Below, piece by piece: positions 41,965 through 51,933 of a DNA stretch of 64,000 nt. Source of the stretch: Pseudomonas sessilinigenes (GTDB lineage: Bacteria > Pseudomonadota > Gammaproteobacteria > Pseudomonadales > Pseudomonadaceae); contig NZ_CP027706.1 of assembly GCF_003850565.1 (NCBI RefSeq), positions 5,394,001 through 5,458,000 of the forward strand, given 5' to 3'. The translations under genes were made by a program, and so were the position numbers. Every line of letters starts with the position of its first letter. Within the stretch, counting starts at the first letter, position 1. The notes beneath the pieces are model-generated. The model made no database searches. It worked only from the letters and a program-made list of their open reading frames with translations, and had not been told where the DNA came from.

Positions 41965-43439
41965 TGGCGCCCCTGCTGTGGCGCCTGCTGAAACAGGCAG
42001 GCCTGGTGCTCGGGATCGCAGGAGTGACCCTGCTGGCCTGGCGAGCCTACGACAGTGCGGCTGGCCCGGCGCTGCAACCCTGGCACCTGCATGTGCCTCA
42101 TGAACTCGATGCTGAGCAACTCGACCGGGCAGACTGGGCCACCTGGCTCAAGGCCGAGGAGCGGGTGTTCGCCGAAGTTGAGCAACAGGTCAGCGCAACC
42201 CTCGATCCCGCCCAGGTGCCGGCCTTCAATCGCTATCGCCAGGACAGCAGGACCTACCCGCCAGCGTTCGCCACGAACTGGAACCACTCCTACATACTGC
42301 GCCCCAAAGGCCGGCCACAAGGTGTGGTGGTACTGGTGCATGGTCTTACAGACTCGCCCTACAGCCTGCGCCATGTCGCCCGTCGCTATGTCGAGCACGG
42401 CTACCTGGCCATCGGCCTGCGCTTGCCCGGTCACGGCACGGTACCCGCGGGCCTGACCGATGCGCGCTGGCAGGACTGGCTGGCCGCGACCCGCATGGCG
42501 CTACGCACCGCCCGCCAGGAAGTGCCGGCTCCGGCGCCCTTGCATATCGTTGGCTACTCCAACGGCGGCGCCCTGGCGGTCAAGTACGCCCTGGACGCCC
42601 TGGCCGATCCACGCCTGCCCCAGGCCCAGCGCCTGGTGCTGATCTCGCCAATGATCGGGGTGGCGGCGTCCGCGCGTTTTGCCGGGTTGGCCGCGTGGCC
42701 CGCAGTGTTCCCGGCCTTCAGCAAGGCGGCTTGGCTGAACCTGCGTCCAGAGTACAACCCGTTCAAGTACAACTCGTTCCCGGTCAACGGCGCACGCCAG
42801 TCCTGGTTACTCACCGATGCCCTGCAAAGCCAGTTGCTGGCCCTGGCGGAGGATCCGCGATTGGCCAACCTGCCACCGATCCTGAGCTTCCAGTCGCTGA
42901 CCGACGCCACCGTCAGCACTCGGGCGCTGGTCGATGGGTTGTACCAGCGGTTGCCAGCCAACGGCAGCGAGCTGGTGATTTTCGACCTCAACCGCGCCCG
43001 GGATTTCGAAGGCCTGCTGGACCCGGCGAGCGTCACCTCCCTGGCCGGGCTGCTGCCTCCTCCGCCCCGCCGCTACACGACGCAGGTGCTGACCAACAGT
43101 GGCAGCGCCAGCATGGCCATGGAGCTGCAGACCACCACCGCCGCCAGCGAGCACAGCACTCGCCAGCCCCTGGACCTGGCCTATCCGCTAGAAGTGTTTT
43201 CCCTGTCCCACGTGGCCCTGCCCTTCCCCCTGGATGACGCCCTGTACGGGACCCAGCCATCGACTGCCGAAGACTTCGGGGTACACCTGGGTACCGTGGC
43301 GGCCCGGGGCGAGCGTGGGGTGCTGGTCGTTCCGATGGATGAGTTGATGCGCCTGACCGCCAATCCCTTCTTTCCCTACCTGATCCAGCGCATCGAGGCG
43401 GATATAGATCATGCAACAGTTTCAGCATTGATCCGGTGA
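41964..43439 (+). CDS. Membrane-anchored alpha/beta-hydrolase
   Basis: 491 residues from ATG 41964. An N-terminal hydrophobic segment (LLKQAGLVLGIAGVTLLAW) is an uncleaved anchor or signal. VVVLVHGLTDSPYSLRHVA gives the oxyanion hole, HIVGYSNGGALAVKYAL the Ser elbow, RLPGHGTVPAG the lid start, FQSLTDATVS the Asp, and HVALPFPLDD a possible His. It resembles periplasmic esterases/lipases. It is translationally coupled to the Fe-S regulator. Confidence 0.8.
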   Translation: MAPLLWRLLKQAGLVLGIAGVTLLAWRAYDSAAGPALQPWHLHVPHELDAEQLDRADWATWLKAEERVFAEVEQQVSATLDPAQVPAFNRYRQDSRTYPPAFATNWNHSYILRPKGRPQGVVVLVHGLTDSPYSLRHVARRYVEHGYLAIGLRLPGHGTVPAGLTDARWQDWLAATRMALRTARQEVPAPAPLHIVGYSNGGALAVKYALDALADPRLPQAQRLVLISPMIGVAASARFAGLAAWPAVFPAFSKAAWLNLRPEYNPFKYNSFPVNGARQSWLLTDALQSQLLALAEDPRLANLPPILSFQSLTDATVSTRALVDGLYQRLPANGSELVIFDLNRARDFEGLLDPASVTSLAGLLPPPPRRYTTQVLTNSGSASMAMELQTTTAASEHSTRQPLDLAYPLEVFSLSHVALPFPLDDALYGTQPSTAEDFGVHLGTVAARGERGVLVVPMDELMRLTANPFFPYLIQRIEADIDHATVSALIR

Positions 43440-43520
43440 ATGACCTACTGCTAGCGTCCCGTCCCTTTCGCTCCCTTGATGCACGAGGGGGCATGACTGC
43501 CCCTCGGGCAGGGAGTGAGC

Positions 43521-44039
43521 ATGCTAATCAAGAATCGCCTCCAGGCCCTGCGCCTCGGTCTTCTTCGCCAGCGATACAGCGTTGCCTGCCTCGGTGGCGC
43601 GCTACTGCTGGCCGCCAGCCAGACCAGCCAGGGCGCCCCGCAACAGGACTATTGGTACCTGCAGACCAGCGCCTATACCCAGCACTGGAAGCATGACCCC
43701 GACCACAACAACCACCAGGACCTGGCCGGCCTGGAACGCAATTACGCCGATGGCCAGCTCTGGGGCCTGAGCACCTTTCGCAACTCCTTCTCCCAGCGCT
43801 CCTACTACGCCTATGCAGGCAAGGCCTGGGAAAACGCCAGCTGGCCGGTCTACGCCAAGCTCAGCGGCGGCCTGATCCAGGGCTACAAGGGCAAGTACAA
43901 GGACAAAATTCCACTCAACCACTTCGGCGTGGCCCCAGCCCTGATTCCGGCCATTGGCGCCCACTACGGCCCGCTCGGGACCGAGGTGGTGCTACTGGGC
44001 AGCGCCGCGATGATGGTCAACCTCGGCTACCGCTTCTGA
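43521..44039 (+). CDS. Predicted outer-membrane beta-barrel protein
   Basis: 172 residues from ATG 43521 with GGGAG 5 bases upstream. A signal peptide (YSVACLGGALLLAASQTSQG) precedes alternating aromatic/polar strands: DYWYLQTSAYTQHW, QLWGLSTFRNSFSQRSYYAYAG, VYAKLSGGLIQGYKGKY, ending in MVNLGYRF with a terminal Phe, the outer-membrane insertion signal. Relatives in Pseudomonas are often labelled sn-glycerol-3-phosphate transporter without proof; a small barrel enzyme or porin-like role is as likely. Confidence 0.75.
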   Translation: MLIKNRLQALRLGLLRQRYSVACLGGALLLAASQTSQGAPQQDYWYLQTSAYTQHWKHDPDHNNHQDLAGLERNYADGQLWGLSTFRNSFSQRSYYAYAGKAWENASWPVYAKLSGGLIQGYKGKYKDKIPLNHFGVAPALIPAIGAHYGPLGTEVVLLGSAAMMVNLGYRF

Positions 44040-44155
44040 AGCCATGCGGGGCGTATCGGTTCAGTACCCGGGCAGGTGCCTTGGCGATACTGATGGTGAC
44101 CGGCCAGGCGCCAGAGCCTGGCCGGTCACCGCTCGACTGGACGCGCCGGGCAGTC

Positions 44156-44626
44156 TTATTTTTCGTCCTCGCAACCCAGCCCCTGGCGCTGGGGCTCTTC
44201 ATCCACCAAGGTCTTGCCGGTGCGCCCCATGATCTGCCCTTGCAAGGCCCGCAGTTCACCACCGTCGAGGCGCTTGCAGCTGTTGATTTCCCAGACATCG
44301 CCGGTATTCAGGCTCACCGAGAACAACCCCCAGTACTCGGTGGCACCGGCCTTGGGATCGTTGTAGCCCAGGCTGAAATCGAAGTACCCCGGATGAGGGG
44401 GCTTGCCGCTCTCATCCTGCAGGTCGCCATCGACGAAGACTCCCGGCTTGCTCATCGGGTAGTCCTGGTGCTTGAGGGCCACCAGCAGCACCTGTTGGGC
44501 TTGTTCTCGGCTCAACCCGGTGGAGGCGATCTGGGTCGGCTGCAACGCGGATTGGGCACAGGCACTGAGCCCCGCACAGGCCAGGGACAGGCCCAGCCCC
44601 CAGGAAACGGCCGTGACCCTCAGCAT
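44156..44626 (-). CDS. Putative lipoprotein of unknown function
   Basis: 156 residues. The signal LSLACAGLSAC ends in a lipobox Cys. The mature part is alpha+beta (QAQQVLLVALKHQDYPM, FDFSLGYNDP, EYWGLFSVSLNTGDVWEINSCKRL) and ends Asp/Glu/Lys-rich. Its start overlaps the stop of the glucosaminidase gene, so they form a two-gene operon, perhaps supplying or inhibiting a peptidoglycan enzyme. Confidence 0.75.
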   Translation of the reverse strand: MLRVTAVSWGLGLSLACAGLSACAQSALQPTQIASTGLSREQAQQVLLVALKHQDYPMSKPGVFVDGDLQDESGKPPHPGYFDFSLGYNDPKAGATEYWGLFSVSLNTGDVWEINSCKRLDGGELRALQGQIMGRTGKTLVDEEPQRQGLGCEDEK

Positions 44627-45075
44627 GCCAGCCGCCCCCTGACTGCAACGATGATGTCCGCCAGGTATTTGGCGAAGCCATTGCGCCCACCCGTGGCCGC
44701 GTCCCCGCTGTTGTAGCCGCTGCGTACCAGGGCCTGGGCAAACTCCATGGGCTCACGCTTGCCCCGTACCGAACCGCCATAACGCTGGGCGAAGGACTGT
44801 GCCGATTGCTGGAATGAGGCGAACTTGGCGACCTTGATCGCCGCATTGCCCTGGGGCGACTCGGCGCCGCTCTGCAGCGGCGCCGGGGCATGCATGGAAA
44901 AATAGTTATTGAGATCCCGGGCAATCCGCCCGGTACCGTATTGGCTTTCCTGGGCAGCCAGGCCGAGGATGTTCTCCACCGGCAGGTCCAGTTGATCAGC
45001 GATTGGCTGGCACACGGCCTTGTACTTGCTGACAAAGGTCACGGCACTGATGTTGTTGCACAGTCTGGCGCTCAT
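44620..45075 (-). CDS. Glucosaminidase-domain protein
   Basis: 151 residues from ATG 45075 with GGGAAG upstream. ILGLAAQESQYGTGRIARDLNNYFSMHAPA holds the catalytic Glu of the bacteriophage/bacterial N-acetylglucosaminidase family, and later FASFQQSAQSFAQRYGGSVRG the conserved helix. No signal peptide is visible, so export may depend on another system such as a type VI apparatus or phage-type holin; the lipoprotein that follows could be an immunity or partner protein (inference). Confidence 0.75.
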   Translation of the reverse strand: MSARLCNNISAVTFVSKYKAVCQPIADQLDLPVENILGLAAQESQYGTGRIARDLNNYFSMHAPAPLQSGAESPQGNAAIKVAKFASFQQSAQSFAQRYGGSVRGKREPMEFAQALVRSGYNSGDAATGGRNGFAKYLADIIVAVRGRLAC

Positions 45076-45295
45076 CGGTCTTCCCTCATGATGTGTCAAT
45101 TCCATTTCCAGCGATTTTCCGGCGCTGAGTATAAATCAGCGCCAGGGCCTTGCCTGCGCCTTTCTTAACCTGCTCCACCCACGCTGTGGCACACATCACA
45201 GGCCATTCGGCATGAGCTCGGCCATGACAGGAATTACGCATAAATTTGACGATTTTTTCTTGTTTGCCGCTCTACATTGCGCCCAGCTTTCACCT

Positions 45296-45314
45296 GCAAA
45301 TGATTCCCATTGGT
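45296..45314 (+). promoter_or_regulatory. Fur-box-like site upstream of the ferric ABC transporter
   Basis: GCAAATGATTCCCATTGGT matches the 19-base Fur consensus at 11 of 19 positions, with the core AATGAT...CATT conserved; it lies 74 bases before the SBP start, a position where bound Fur would block transcription under iron sufficiency. Confidence 0.55.
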
Positions 45315-45387
45315 CAACGTGAAACGGCGACTTCCCAAGCCAAGGTCCGGACCGATGCCTCCAAAAAAACCAGGAGCTGCCTTCACC

Positions 45388-46401
45388 ATGGCCATTCGTA
45401 CCCCCTCTCTCTTCAAGTCCGCCCTGCTCGCCGGCGCCGTGATGGCTGCCGGGCATGCCTGGGCTGCGGATGCCGACGGCATCCTGGTCTACAACGCCCA
45501 GCATGAGGGCCTGACCAAGGCCTGGGTCGAAGGTTTTACCCGCGACACCGGGATCAAGGTCACCCTGCGCAATGGCGATGACAGCGAGATGGGCAACCAG
45601 TTGGTGCAGGAAGGCAACGCTTCCCCGGCAGACGTGTTTCTGACAGAGAACTCCCCGGCCATGGCCCTGGTGGATAACGCCGGGCTGCTGGCCAAGGTCG
45701 CGCCGACCACCCTCGAGCAGGTCGGCGCCGCTTACCGGCCGAGCCATGGCAACTGGGTGGGGATCGCAGCCCGCTCCACCGTGTTCGTCTACAACCCGAC
45801 CAAGCTCGACTCCGGCCAGTTGCCCAAGTCGCTGATGGACCTGGCAACACCGGCCTGGAAAGGCCGGTGGGCCGCCTCGCCCGCCGGGGCTGACTTCCAG
45901 GCCATCGTCAGTGCCGTCCTGGAACTCAAGGGCGAAGCCGCCACCCTGGAATGGCTCAAGGGCATCAAGGCCAATGCCAGCCTGTATCGCGGCAACAGCG
46001 CGGTGCTCAAGGCCGTCAATGCCGGCCAGGTGGACAGTGGCGTGATCTATCACTACTACAGCTTCGTCGACCAGTCCAAGACCGGGGAAAACAGCAAGAA
46101 CACCGCCCTGTACTACTTCAAGCACCAGGACCCGGGGGCTTTCGTCAGCCTTTCCGGAGGTGGCGTACTGGCCTCCAGCAAGCACCAGGAACAAGCCCAG
46201 GCCTTCCTCAAGTGGATTACCAGCAAGCAGGGCCAAGAGGTACTCAAGAGCGGTCGCTCATTCGAATATGCCGTGGGCCAGGACGCGCCATCCAATTCGC
46301 AACTGGTGCCCCTGGCCGAACTGGATGCCCCCAAGGTCGATGCCGCCAGGCTCAACAGCAAGAAAGCCGTGGACCTGATGGGCCAGGCCGGTCTCCTGTA
46401 A
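45388..46401 (+). CDS. Ferric iron ABC transporter substrate-binding protein
   Basis: 337 residues from ATG 45388. A signal peptide (LLAGAVMAAGHAWA) leads to DADGILVYNAQHEGLTKAWVEGF, the start of FbpA/AfuA-type periplasmic binding proteins. NSAVLKAVNAGQVDSGVIYHYYSF holds the Tyr pair that binds Fe(III). It delivers ferric iron to the permease encoded next, and a Fur-like box upstream fits iron-repressed control. A Pseudomonas-type hit to a phosphate or sulfate binder is excluded by the YNAQHE start. Confidence 0.88.
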   Translation: MAIRTPSLFKSALLAGAVMAAGHAWAADADGILVYNAQHEGLTKAWVEGFTRDTGIKVTLRNGDDSEMGNQLVQEGNASPADVFLTENSPAMALVDNAGLLAKVAPTTLEQVGAAYRPSHGNWVGIAARSTVFVYNPTKLDSGQLPKSLMDLATPAWKGRWAASPAGADFQAIVSAVLELKGEAATLEWLKGIKANASLYRGNSAVLKAVNAGQVDSGVIYHYYSFVDQSKTGENSKNTALYYFKHQDPGAFVSLSGGGVLASSKHQEQAQAFLKWITSKQGQEVLKSGRSFEYAVGQDAPSNSQLVPLAELDAPKVDAARLNSKKAVDLMGQAGLL

Positions 46402-46404
46402 GCC

Positions 46405-48015
46405 ATGGCCGACGACCTGTCGCTGTCCAACGCCGCCGATATCGGCAAGGCCCGGGGCACCACGCTGGCCGGCTATCGCCGTCGTGGCCTGGGCCCGGGG
46501 GCCGTGCCGTGGCTGTCGGCAACGGCCTTGCTGGTGTCGTTGCTGGCCTTGCTGCCCCTGGGGTTCGTCGTCGGTATTTCGATCCAGACCGGCTGGGCGA
46601 CCATTGCCCAATTGCTGTTGCGCCCACGGGTCTTGGAGCTGCTGTACAACACCCTGTTGCTGCTGGCCCTGACGCTGCCCTTGTGCGTGCTGCTGGGAGT
46701 GGCCCTGGCCTGGCTCACAGAGCGCACCGACCTGCCGGGGCGCCGGGCCTGGTCCCTGCTGGCGGTGGCCCCCCTGGCCGTACCGGCGTTCGTTCACAGC
46801 TATGCCTGGGTCAGCCTGCTGCCGACCCTGCATGGATTGCCGGCCGCCGTGCTGGTGTCGGTGATTGCCTATTTCCCTTTCATTTACCTACCGGTCGCTG
46901 CCTCCTTGCGCCGGCTCGACCCGGCTATCGAAGACGTTGCCGAGTCCCTGGGGCTACGGCCCTGGCCACTGTTCCTGCGGGTAGTCCTGCCACAACTGCG
47001 CCTGGCCATCGGCGGCGGTGCGTTGCTGGTGGGCCTGCACTTGCTGGCCGAGTATGGCCTCTACGCGATGATTCGCTTCGATACCTTCACCACCGCCATC
47101 TATGACCAGTTCCAGTCCACCTATAACGGACCTGCGGCCAATATGCTGGCCGGGGTGCTGGTGCTGTGCTGCCTGCTGTTGCTGACGATCGAGTCTGCCA
47201 GTCGAGGCCACGCCCGCTACGCCCGGGTCGGCTCCGGCAGCCCCAGGGCACAACGTGCCGTGCGCTTGCAGGCGATTTCGCGCTACGCCGGCCTGGGACT
47301 GACGATGCTCACCAGCCTCCTGGCCCTGGGCGTTCCCCTGTGGACCCTGGGCAAGTGGTTGCTGGCCGGCGGGATGGCCGTCTGGCAAAGCGCGGACTTG
47401 CTGCCCAGCCTGCAACAGACCCTGGTCCTGGCCAGCCTCGGCGCATTGCTGACCACCCTGGTCGCCCTGCCACTGGCCTGGTTGTCGATCCGCGCCCCGG
47501 GCCCATTGCTGCGGCTGCTGGAAAGCTGCAACTACATCAGCAGCTCCCTGCCGGGCATCGTCGTTGCCCTGGCGCTGGTGACCATCACCGTAAAATTCGC
47601 CCGGCCGCTTTACCAGACCAGCCTTTGCGTACTCCTGGCCTACGCCCTGATGTTCCTGCCCCGGGCGCTGGTCAGCTTGCGGGCCGGCATCGCCCAGGCC
47701 CCGGTGGAGCTGGAAAACATCGCTCGCAGCCTGGGCCGTGGACCGCTGCAGGCCCTGTGGTGGATCACCTTGCGCCTGGCGGCACCGGGTGCGGCGGCCG
47801 GGGCGGCGCTGGTGTTCCTGGCCATCAGCAACGAGCTGACGGCCACCCTGCTGCTGGCACCCAACGGCACCCGGACCCTGGCGACCGGGTTCTGGACCAT
47901 GACCAGCGAAATCGACTACGCCGCGGCAGCGCCCTATGCCTTGCTGATGATCGTGCTTTCACTGCCGTTGACCGGCCTTCTCTACCAACAGTCCAGGCGC
48001 AGCGCAGGCCGATGA
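46405..48015 (+). CDS. Ferric iron ABC transporter permease (fused)
   Basis: 536 residues with two copies of the binding-protein-dependent permease domain, about 12 membrane segments. The first EAA-like loop is [23 protein letters not shown] and the second [24 protein letters not shown]; each docks an ATPase subunit. This fused FbpB form is typical of iron(III) ABC systems. It is separated from the binding protein by 3 bases and overlaps the ATPase by ATGA. Confidence 0.92.
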   Translation: MADDLSLSNAADIGKARGTTLAGYRRRGLGPGAVPWLSATALLVSLLALLPLGFVVGISIQTGWATIAQLLLRPRVLELLYNTLLLLALTLPLCVLLGVALAWLTERTDLPGRRAWSLLAVAPLAVPAFVHSYAWVSLLPTLHGLPAAVLVSVIAYFPFIYLPVAASLRRLDPAIEDVAESLGLRPWPLFLRVVLPQLRLAIGGGALLVGLHLLAEYGLYAMIRFDTFTTAIYDQFQSTYNGPAANMLAGVLVLCCLLLLTIESASRGHARYARVGSGSPRAQRAVRLQAISRYAGLGLTMLTSLLALGVPLWTLGKWLLAGGMAVWQSADLLPSLQQTLVLASLGALLTTLVALPLAWLSIRAPGPLLRLLESCNYISSSLPGIVVALALVTITVKFARPLYQTSLCVLLAYALMFLPRALVSLRAGIAQAPVELENIARSLGRGPLQALWWITLRLAAPGAAAGAALVFLAISNELTATLLLAPNGTRTLATGFWTMTSEIDYAAAAPYALLMIVLSLPLTGLLYQQSRRSAGR

Positions 48016-49082
48016 ATACCCTTGAACTCCATGCAGTGCACAAATCCTTCGGCCCAGTAGCGGCGCTGACCGATATCAACCTTTGCGTACCCTCTGGCAG
48101 TCGCACGGCAATCGTCGGCCCCTCGGGCTCCGGCAAGACCACTCTTTTGCGCATGATTGCCGGTTTCGAATTCCCCGACCGCGGGCGCATTACCCTCGAC
48201 GGCCAGGTCATGGTCGATGGCCGGGGCGCGGTACCTGCCCACCAGCGCCTGATTGGCTATGTCCCGCAGGATGGCGCGCTGTTCCCGCACTTGAGCGTGG
48301 CGGCCAATGTCGGTTTCGGCCTGCCAGGGAGCCTGGACAGCAAGCGCCAGCGCATCGCTGAACTGCTGGAAATGGTCGCCCTGGAGGCCAACATGGCAAC
48401 ACGCTGGCCCCATGAGCTGTCCGGCGGCCAGCAACAACGAGTGGCCCTGGCCCGCGCCCTGGCCCAGCGCCCACGGCTGATGCTGCTCGATGAGCCCTTC
48501 TCCGCCCTGGATACCGGCTTGCGGGCCTCGATGCGCAAGACCGTCGCCCGCCTGCTGGCCGCTGCCGGAGTGACCACGGTCCTGGTTACCCACGACCAGG
48601 CCGAGGCCTTGTCCTTTGCCGATCAACTGGTGGTCATGCGCCAGGGTCGGTTGATCCAGGCCGGCCCTCCCCTGGAGCTGTACCAGCACCCGCAGGATGC
48701 GCAGACGGCGTTGTTCCTGGGCGATGCCGTGCTGTTACCGGCACACCTGGACAACGGCCTGGCCCACTGCGACCTCGGCGTGCTGCCTGTACGCGATTCG
48801 GCTGCCAGGGGCCAAGCCACGATCATGTTGCGCCCCGAACAATTGCAACTGGCTCCAGAGGCCCCGGGAAGCGGGGTCGCATCCGGTTGCGTCGCCGTGG
48901 TCAAAGATTGCGACTTCGCCGGCAACACCTGCACCCTCAATGTCGCCCTGGCCACCGCTAGCGGTGGCGAGCAGCTGCTGCCGGTACGCAATCAGGGCCC
49001 CCACCTGCCGGCCCCGGGCACTCGGGTAAGGATCTCTACCCAGGGCCTGGCGCATGTCCTGGGTGCGACAACAGCAACTTGA
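48012..49082 (+). CDS. Ferric iron ABC transporter ATPase
   Basis: 356 residues. GPSGSGKTT (Walker A), [15 protein letters not shown] (signature), [12 protein letters not shown] (Walker B) and VTHDQAEAL (H-loop) are intact. The C-terminal extension ([10 protein letters not shown], then an OB-like region to residue 350) is the TOBE-type regulatory domain of FbpC/PotA-type ATPases. It drives uptake through the fused permease. It is the last gene of the transporter operon. Confidence 0.93.
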   Translation: MNTLELHAVHKSFGPVAALTDINLCVPSGSRTAIVGPSGSGKTTLLRMIAGFEFPDRGRITLDGQVMVDGRGAVPAHQRLIGYVPQDGALFPHLSVAANVGFGLPGSLDSKRQRIAELLEMVALEANMATRWPHELSGGQQQRVALARALAQRPRLMLLDEPFSALDTGLRASMRKTVARLLAAAGVTTVLVTHDQAEALSFADQLVVMRQGRLIQAGPPLELYQHPQDAQTALFLGDAVLLPAHLDNGLAHCDLGVLPVRDSAARGQATIMLRPEQLQLAPEAPGSGVASGCVAVVKDCDFAGNTCTLNVALATASGGEQLLPVRNQGPHLPAPGTRVRISTQGLAHVLGATTAT

Positions 49083-49178
49083 GCCACGCCTTGGCGGCGC
49101 ACGCGATTGGGCCTGATACTGGCGCGATACCCGCCCATGGCGGGCGCAGTGAGCTCCACTTTGAACAAGGATTGAACA

Positions 49179-49391
49179 ATGACCGAGCCTGCCAGCGCAG
49201 CAGACGAGTACGTAATGATGCAGGCGGCCCACTGGTGCATCCGCCTGCGCGAGGACGACTGCAGCCTCGCGGAACGCCAGGCCTTCGAGGACTGGCTACT
49301 GAGCGACCCGAGCCACGCCTGTGAGTACTCCAGGATGCTGGAAGTCTGGGATCTGACCGGCCAGCTCGTCCCTGGCACGCCGGCAGCCTGA
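49179..49391 (+). CDS. Solitary FecR N-terminal (DUF4880) domain protein
   Basis: 70 residues. AAHWCIRLREDDCSLAERQAFEDWLLSDPSHACEYSRMLEVWDL matches DUF4880, the cytoplasmic N-terminal part of FecR-type anti-sigma regulators that bind extracytoplasmic sigma factors. The membrane segment and periplasmic FecR domain are missing: the protein stops after the cytoplasmic domain. It follows the ferric ABC transporter and could modulate an iron-responsive sigma factor, or be a relict. Confidence 0.8.
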   Translation: MTEPASAADEYVMMQAAHWCIRLREDDCSLAERQAFEDWLLSDPSHACEYSRMLEVWDLTGQLVPGTPAA

Positions 49392-49401
49392 GGCCGGCGG
49401 A

Positions 49402-50349
49402 TTACAGGTCGAAACGGTCGATGGCGCGACGACGTTCGTTGTCGTCGCGCAGGTCATAGCTGGCGGTGGTCTGGATATTGGTGTGGTGGGCCAGTTTCTG
49501 GGCGATCGACAGGTCATGCTCTTCGATCACCCGGGTAATGAACGAGCGACGAAAATCATGGGGCATGATCCGCACGCCCACCTCGGCTCCTCGCTGCCTG
49601 GCGATGTAGTAGATGGCATGCTTGCTGATACGTTCACGGGTGATATGGCCGCCGCGGCGAATGCGATTGAACAGGAACGGATCATCGGCCTGCCCCTCGG
49701 GCAGGCATTCGCGGCGCAAGTCGAGCCAGGCTTGCAGCTTGTGGAAGGCCCAGGCCGGCGCGTACTTGATCAACTGCTTGTTGCCCTTGGCCAGCACCTC
49801 AAGGCTGCGCTGGTCGAAGTCCACCTGGGCCAGGTCAAGGTTCACCGATTCCGACTTGCGCATGCCCGAGCCATAGAGCACCGCGATGATCGCCGCGTCA
49901 CGCACTCCCTGGGGCCGCGGATCCGCCGCGCACACACCCATCAGGTCCTGGATCAGGGAACGTCGCAGGTTACGGCCGCGCCCCAGGCGCGTGCCGGCGA
50001 TGGGCTTTACCGAACGCATCTTGAGCAGATGATCCTGGCTGATCAGGCTGGCCCGCCAGGCCTCGTTCATGACTCCGCGCAGGGCATTGACGTACAGCGA
50101 AGAGGTATTGGGGGCGTAGCCATCGCGACGCAAGGTCGCGACCAGGGCGGTGACATGCTCCGGCTGCAGCTGGTGCCAGGGGATGTCCTCAAGGTTCATG
50201 TCCTCATACCCCAGGCGGTCGGCCGCGTCCTGCAGGACGTAGCGCAGGGTCGACTGGCTGGAGGGCGCCAATCGCGCCAGGTACAGGCTCAAGGGATTGG
50301 TCGCGCCGATGTTTTCGCTGGCTTGTTCGATGGGCGCAGTCATGGACAT
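49402..50349 (-). CDS. Tyrosine recombinase/site-specific integrase
   Basis: 315 residues from ATG 50349 (ATG 50343 alternative). An N-terminal SAM-like core-binding domain (NPLSLYLARLAPSSQSTLRYVLQDA...) precedes a catalytic domain with VLYGSGMRKSES (Arg I), LEVLAKGNKQ (Lys), MPHDFRRSF (His-x-x-Arg), LAHHTNIQTTASYD (His and the Tyr nucleophile). All catalytic residues are present. It ends next to the DUF4880 gene. No attachment site or cargo is visible beside it, so it may be a chromosomal recombinase rather than an island integrase. Confidence 0.88.
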   Translation of the reverse strand: MSMTAPIEQASENIGATNPLSLYLARLAPSSQSTLRYVLQDAADRLGYEDMNLEDIPWHQLQPEHVTALVATLRRDGYAPNTSSLYVNALRGVMNEAWRASLISQDHLLKMRSVKPIAGTRLGRGRNLRRSLIQDLMGVCAADPRPQGVRDAAIIAVLYGSGMRKSESVNLDLAQVDFDQRSLEVLAKGNKQLIKYAPAWAFHKLQAWLDLRRECLPEGQADDPFLFNRIRRGGHITRERISKHAIYYIARQRGAEVGVRIMPHDFRRSFITRVIEEHDLSIAQKLAHHTNIQTTASYDLRDDNERRRAIDRFDL

Positions 50350-50788
50350 ATGTAACAAACCGGTTGCACTTGATAGCGCCTTGGCCAGTTGCGAAAAATC
50401 CCTGGGTTGCACCCTTTTCTGCTCGCCTTAAACCCGCTAAAACTGGCGGTTACAGCCAATTGATGAACAAAATTAACAAAAAACTGAACCCTGCCTGTCT
50501 GGCTCGCAGAAAAACGGACTTTTACCTTATTTTTCATATTCGTTTCACATTTTTCCGCTTAATCTCAGCCACCGACGGCCAAGGGTCTTAGTGCAGTCCT
50601 TTCGCAGGTTGCAAAGATAACACCTTGATCCACATTTACTTTTCACAAACTTAGTCTTTACTCATTTGCTGCATGGAATGCCACGCTGGCTCAATCAACT
50701 GGATGCGCCTGATGACTGCTTGACCTCCCCGCGTTCCATGAACCGTTGTTCGCTCGCTACACCCCGTATTCTGTAACCCGAGGTAACC
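50350..50788. promoter_or_regulatory. Regulatory region upstream of the arn operon
   Basis: About 440 bases, AT-rich in 50450-50640. The arn operon is generally induced by PmrA and PhoP in response to low Mg2+ and cationic peptides. A CTTAAA...CTAAAA pair near 50427-50442 resembles a PmrA box, but its spacing is one base short, so it is not claimed. AACCCGAGGTAACC precedes the arnB ATG. Confidence 0.45.
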
Positions 50789-51928
50789 ATGAACCAGGCT
50801 TTCCTTCCTTTCTCGCGCCCGAGTATTGGCGATGAAGAGGTTGCTGCTGTAGAGCAGGTTCTGCGTTCCGGCTGGATCACCACCGGCCCGAAAAACCAGG
50901 AACTCGAGCAGCTCTTCGCCGAACGTGTCGGCGCCCGCCATGCCGTGGCCTTATCCTCGGCCACCGGCGCCATGCACATCACCCTGCTGGCCTTGGGCAT
51001 CGGTCCGGGGGATGAGGTGATCACCCCCTCCCAGACCTGGGTCTCCACCGCCAACATGATCTGCCTGCTGGGTGCTACCCCGGTGTTCGTCGATGTCGAT
51101 CCCGACACCCTGATGAGCGACGCAGCCACCATCGAAGCCGCCATCACGCCCAAGACCAAGGCCATTATCCCGGTGCACTATGCCGGTGCAGCCTTCGACC
51201 TCGATCCACTGTATGCCCTGGCCGACAAGCACGGCATCGCCGTGATCGAGGACGCCGCCCACGCGGCCGGCACGACCTACCGAGGTCGTGAGATCGGTGC
51301 CCGGGGTACGGCGATCTTCTCGTTCCATGCAATCAAGAACATGACATGCGCCGAAGGCGCGATGTTCGTCAGCGACGACGAAGCCCTGGCCAACCGTGTG
51401 CGCATGCTCAAGTTCCACGGGCTGGGCGTGGATGCCTATGACCGCCTGACCCATGGTCGCAAGCCCCAGGCCCAGGTGATCGAACCCGGCTTCAAGTACA
51501 ACCTGGCGGACATGAATGCCGCCATCGCCCTGGTGCAACTGCAGCGCCTGGACCAGATCAACGCCCGCCGCGAAGTGTTGGCCAAGGCTTACCTGGAGCG
51601 TCTGGCCGGCCTGCCGGTGCAACCGCTGCACGTGCCGCAGTACCCGCAGCAGCACAGCTGGCACCTGTTCATCCTGCGCATCGACGCCGAGCGCTGCGGC
51701 CTGGATCGCGAAGCCTTCATGAAAGGCCTGCAGGAGCAGAACATCGGCACGGGTATCCACTTCATCGCCACCCACATGCATACCTATTACCGCCAGCGCT
51801 TCCCGGATGTGCACCTGCCACATACCGAATGGAACTCTGCGCGACTGTGCTCGATCCCACTGTTTCCGGACATGACACTCGACGATGTCGAGCGGGTTGC
51901 CGGCGCCATTGAAAACCTCCTGGACTGA
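50789..51928 (+). CDS. arnB: UDP-4-amino-4-deoxy-L-arabinose aminotransferase
   Basis: 379 residues, a DegT-family PLP enzyme. [33 protein letters not shown] and [14 protein letters not shown] (PLP Lys183) are the family core. It transfers the amino group from glutamate to UDP-4-ketopentose to form UDP-L-Ara4N. It is the first gene of the eight-gene operon; arnC follows after 5 bases. Confidence is high because the whole neighbourhood is the canonical arn order. Confidence 0.97.
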   Translation: MNQAFLPFSRPSIGDEEVAAVEQVLRSGWITTGPKNQELEQLFAERVGARHAVALSSATGAMHITLLALGIGPGDEVITPSQTWVSTANMICLLGATPVFVDVDPDTLMSDAATIEAAITPKTKAIIPVHYAGAAFDLDPLYALADKHGIAVIEDAAHAAGTTYRGREIGARGTAIFSFHAIKNMTCAEGAMFVSDDEALANRVRMLKFHGLGVDAYDRLTHGRKPQAQVIEPGFKYNLADMNAAIALVQLQRLDQINARREVLAKAYLERLAGLPVQPLHVPQYPQQHSWHLFILRIDAERCGLDREAFMKGLQEQNIGTGIHFIATHMHTYYRQRFPDVHLPHTEWNSARLCSIPLFPDMTLDDVERVAGAIENLLD

Positions 51929-51933
51929 AACCC

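Noticed and set aside
49402..50349. The tyrosine recombinase as the integrase of the biosynthetic island
   Set aside because: It lies 17 kb from the cluster among conserved chromosomal genes, with no tRNA, direct repeats or GC change nearby.
50427..50442. PmrA-box-like pair CTTAAA...CTAAAA upstream of arnB
   Set aside because: Half-site spacing is 10 instead of 11 bases, the second half deviates from the consensus, and it lies about 350 bases from the start.
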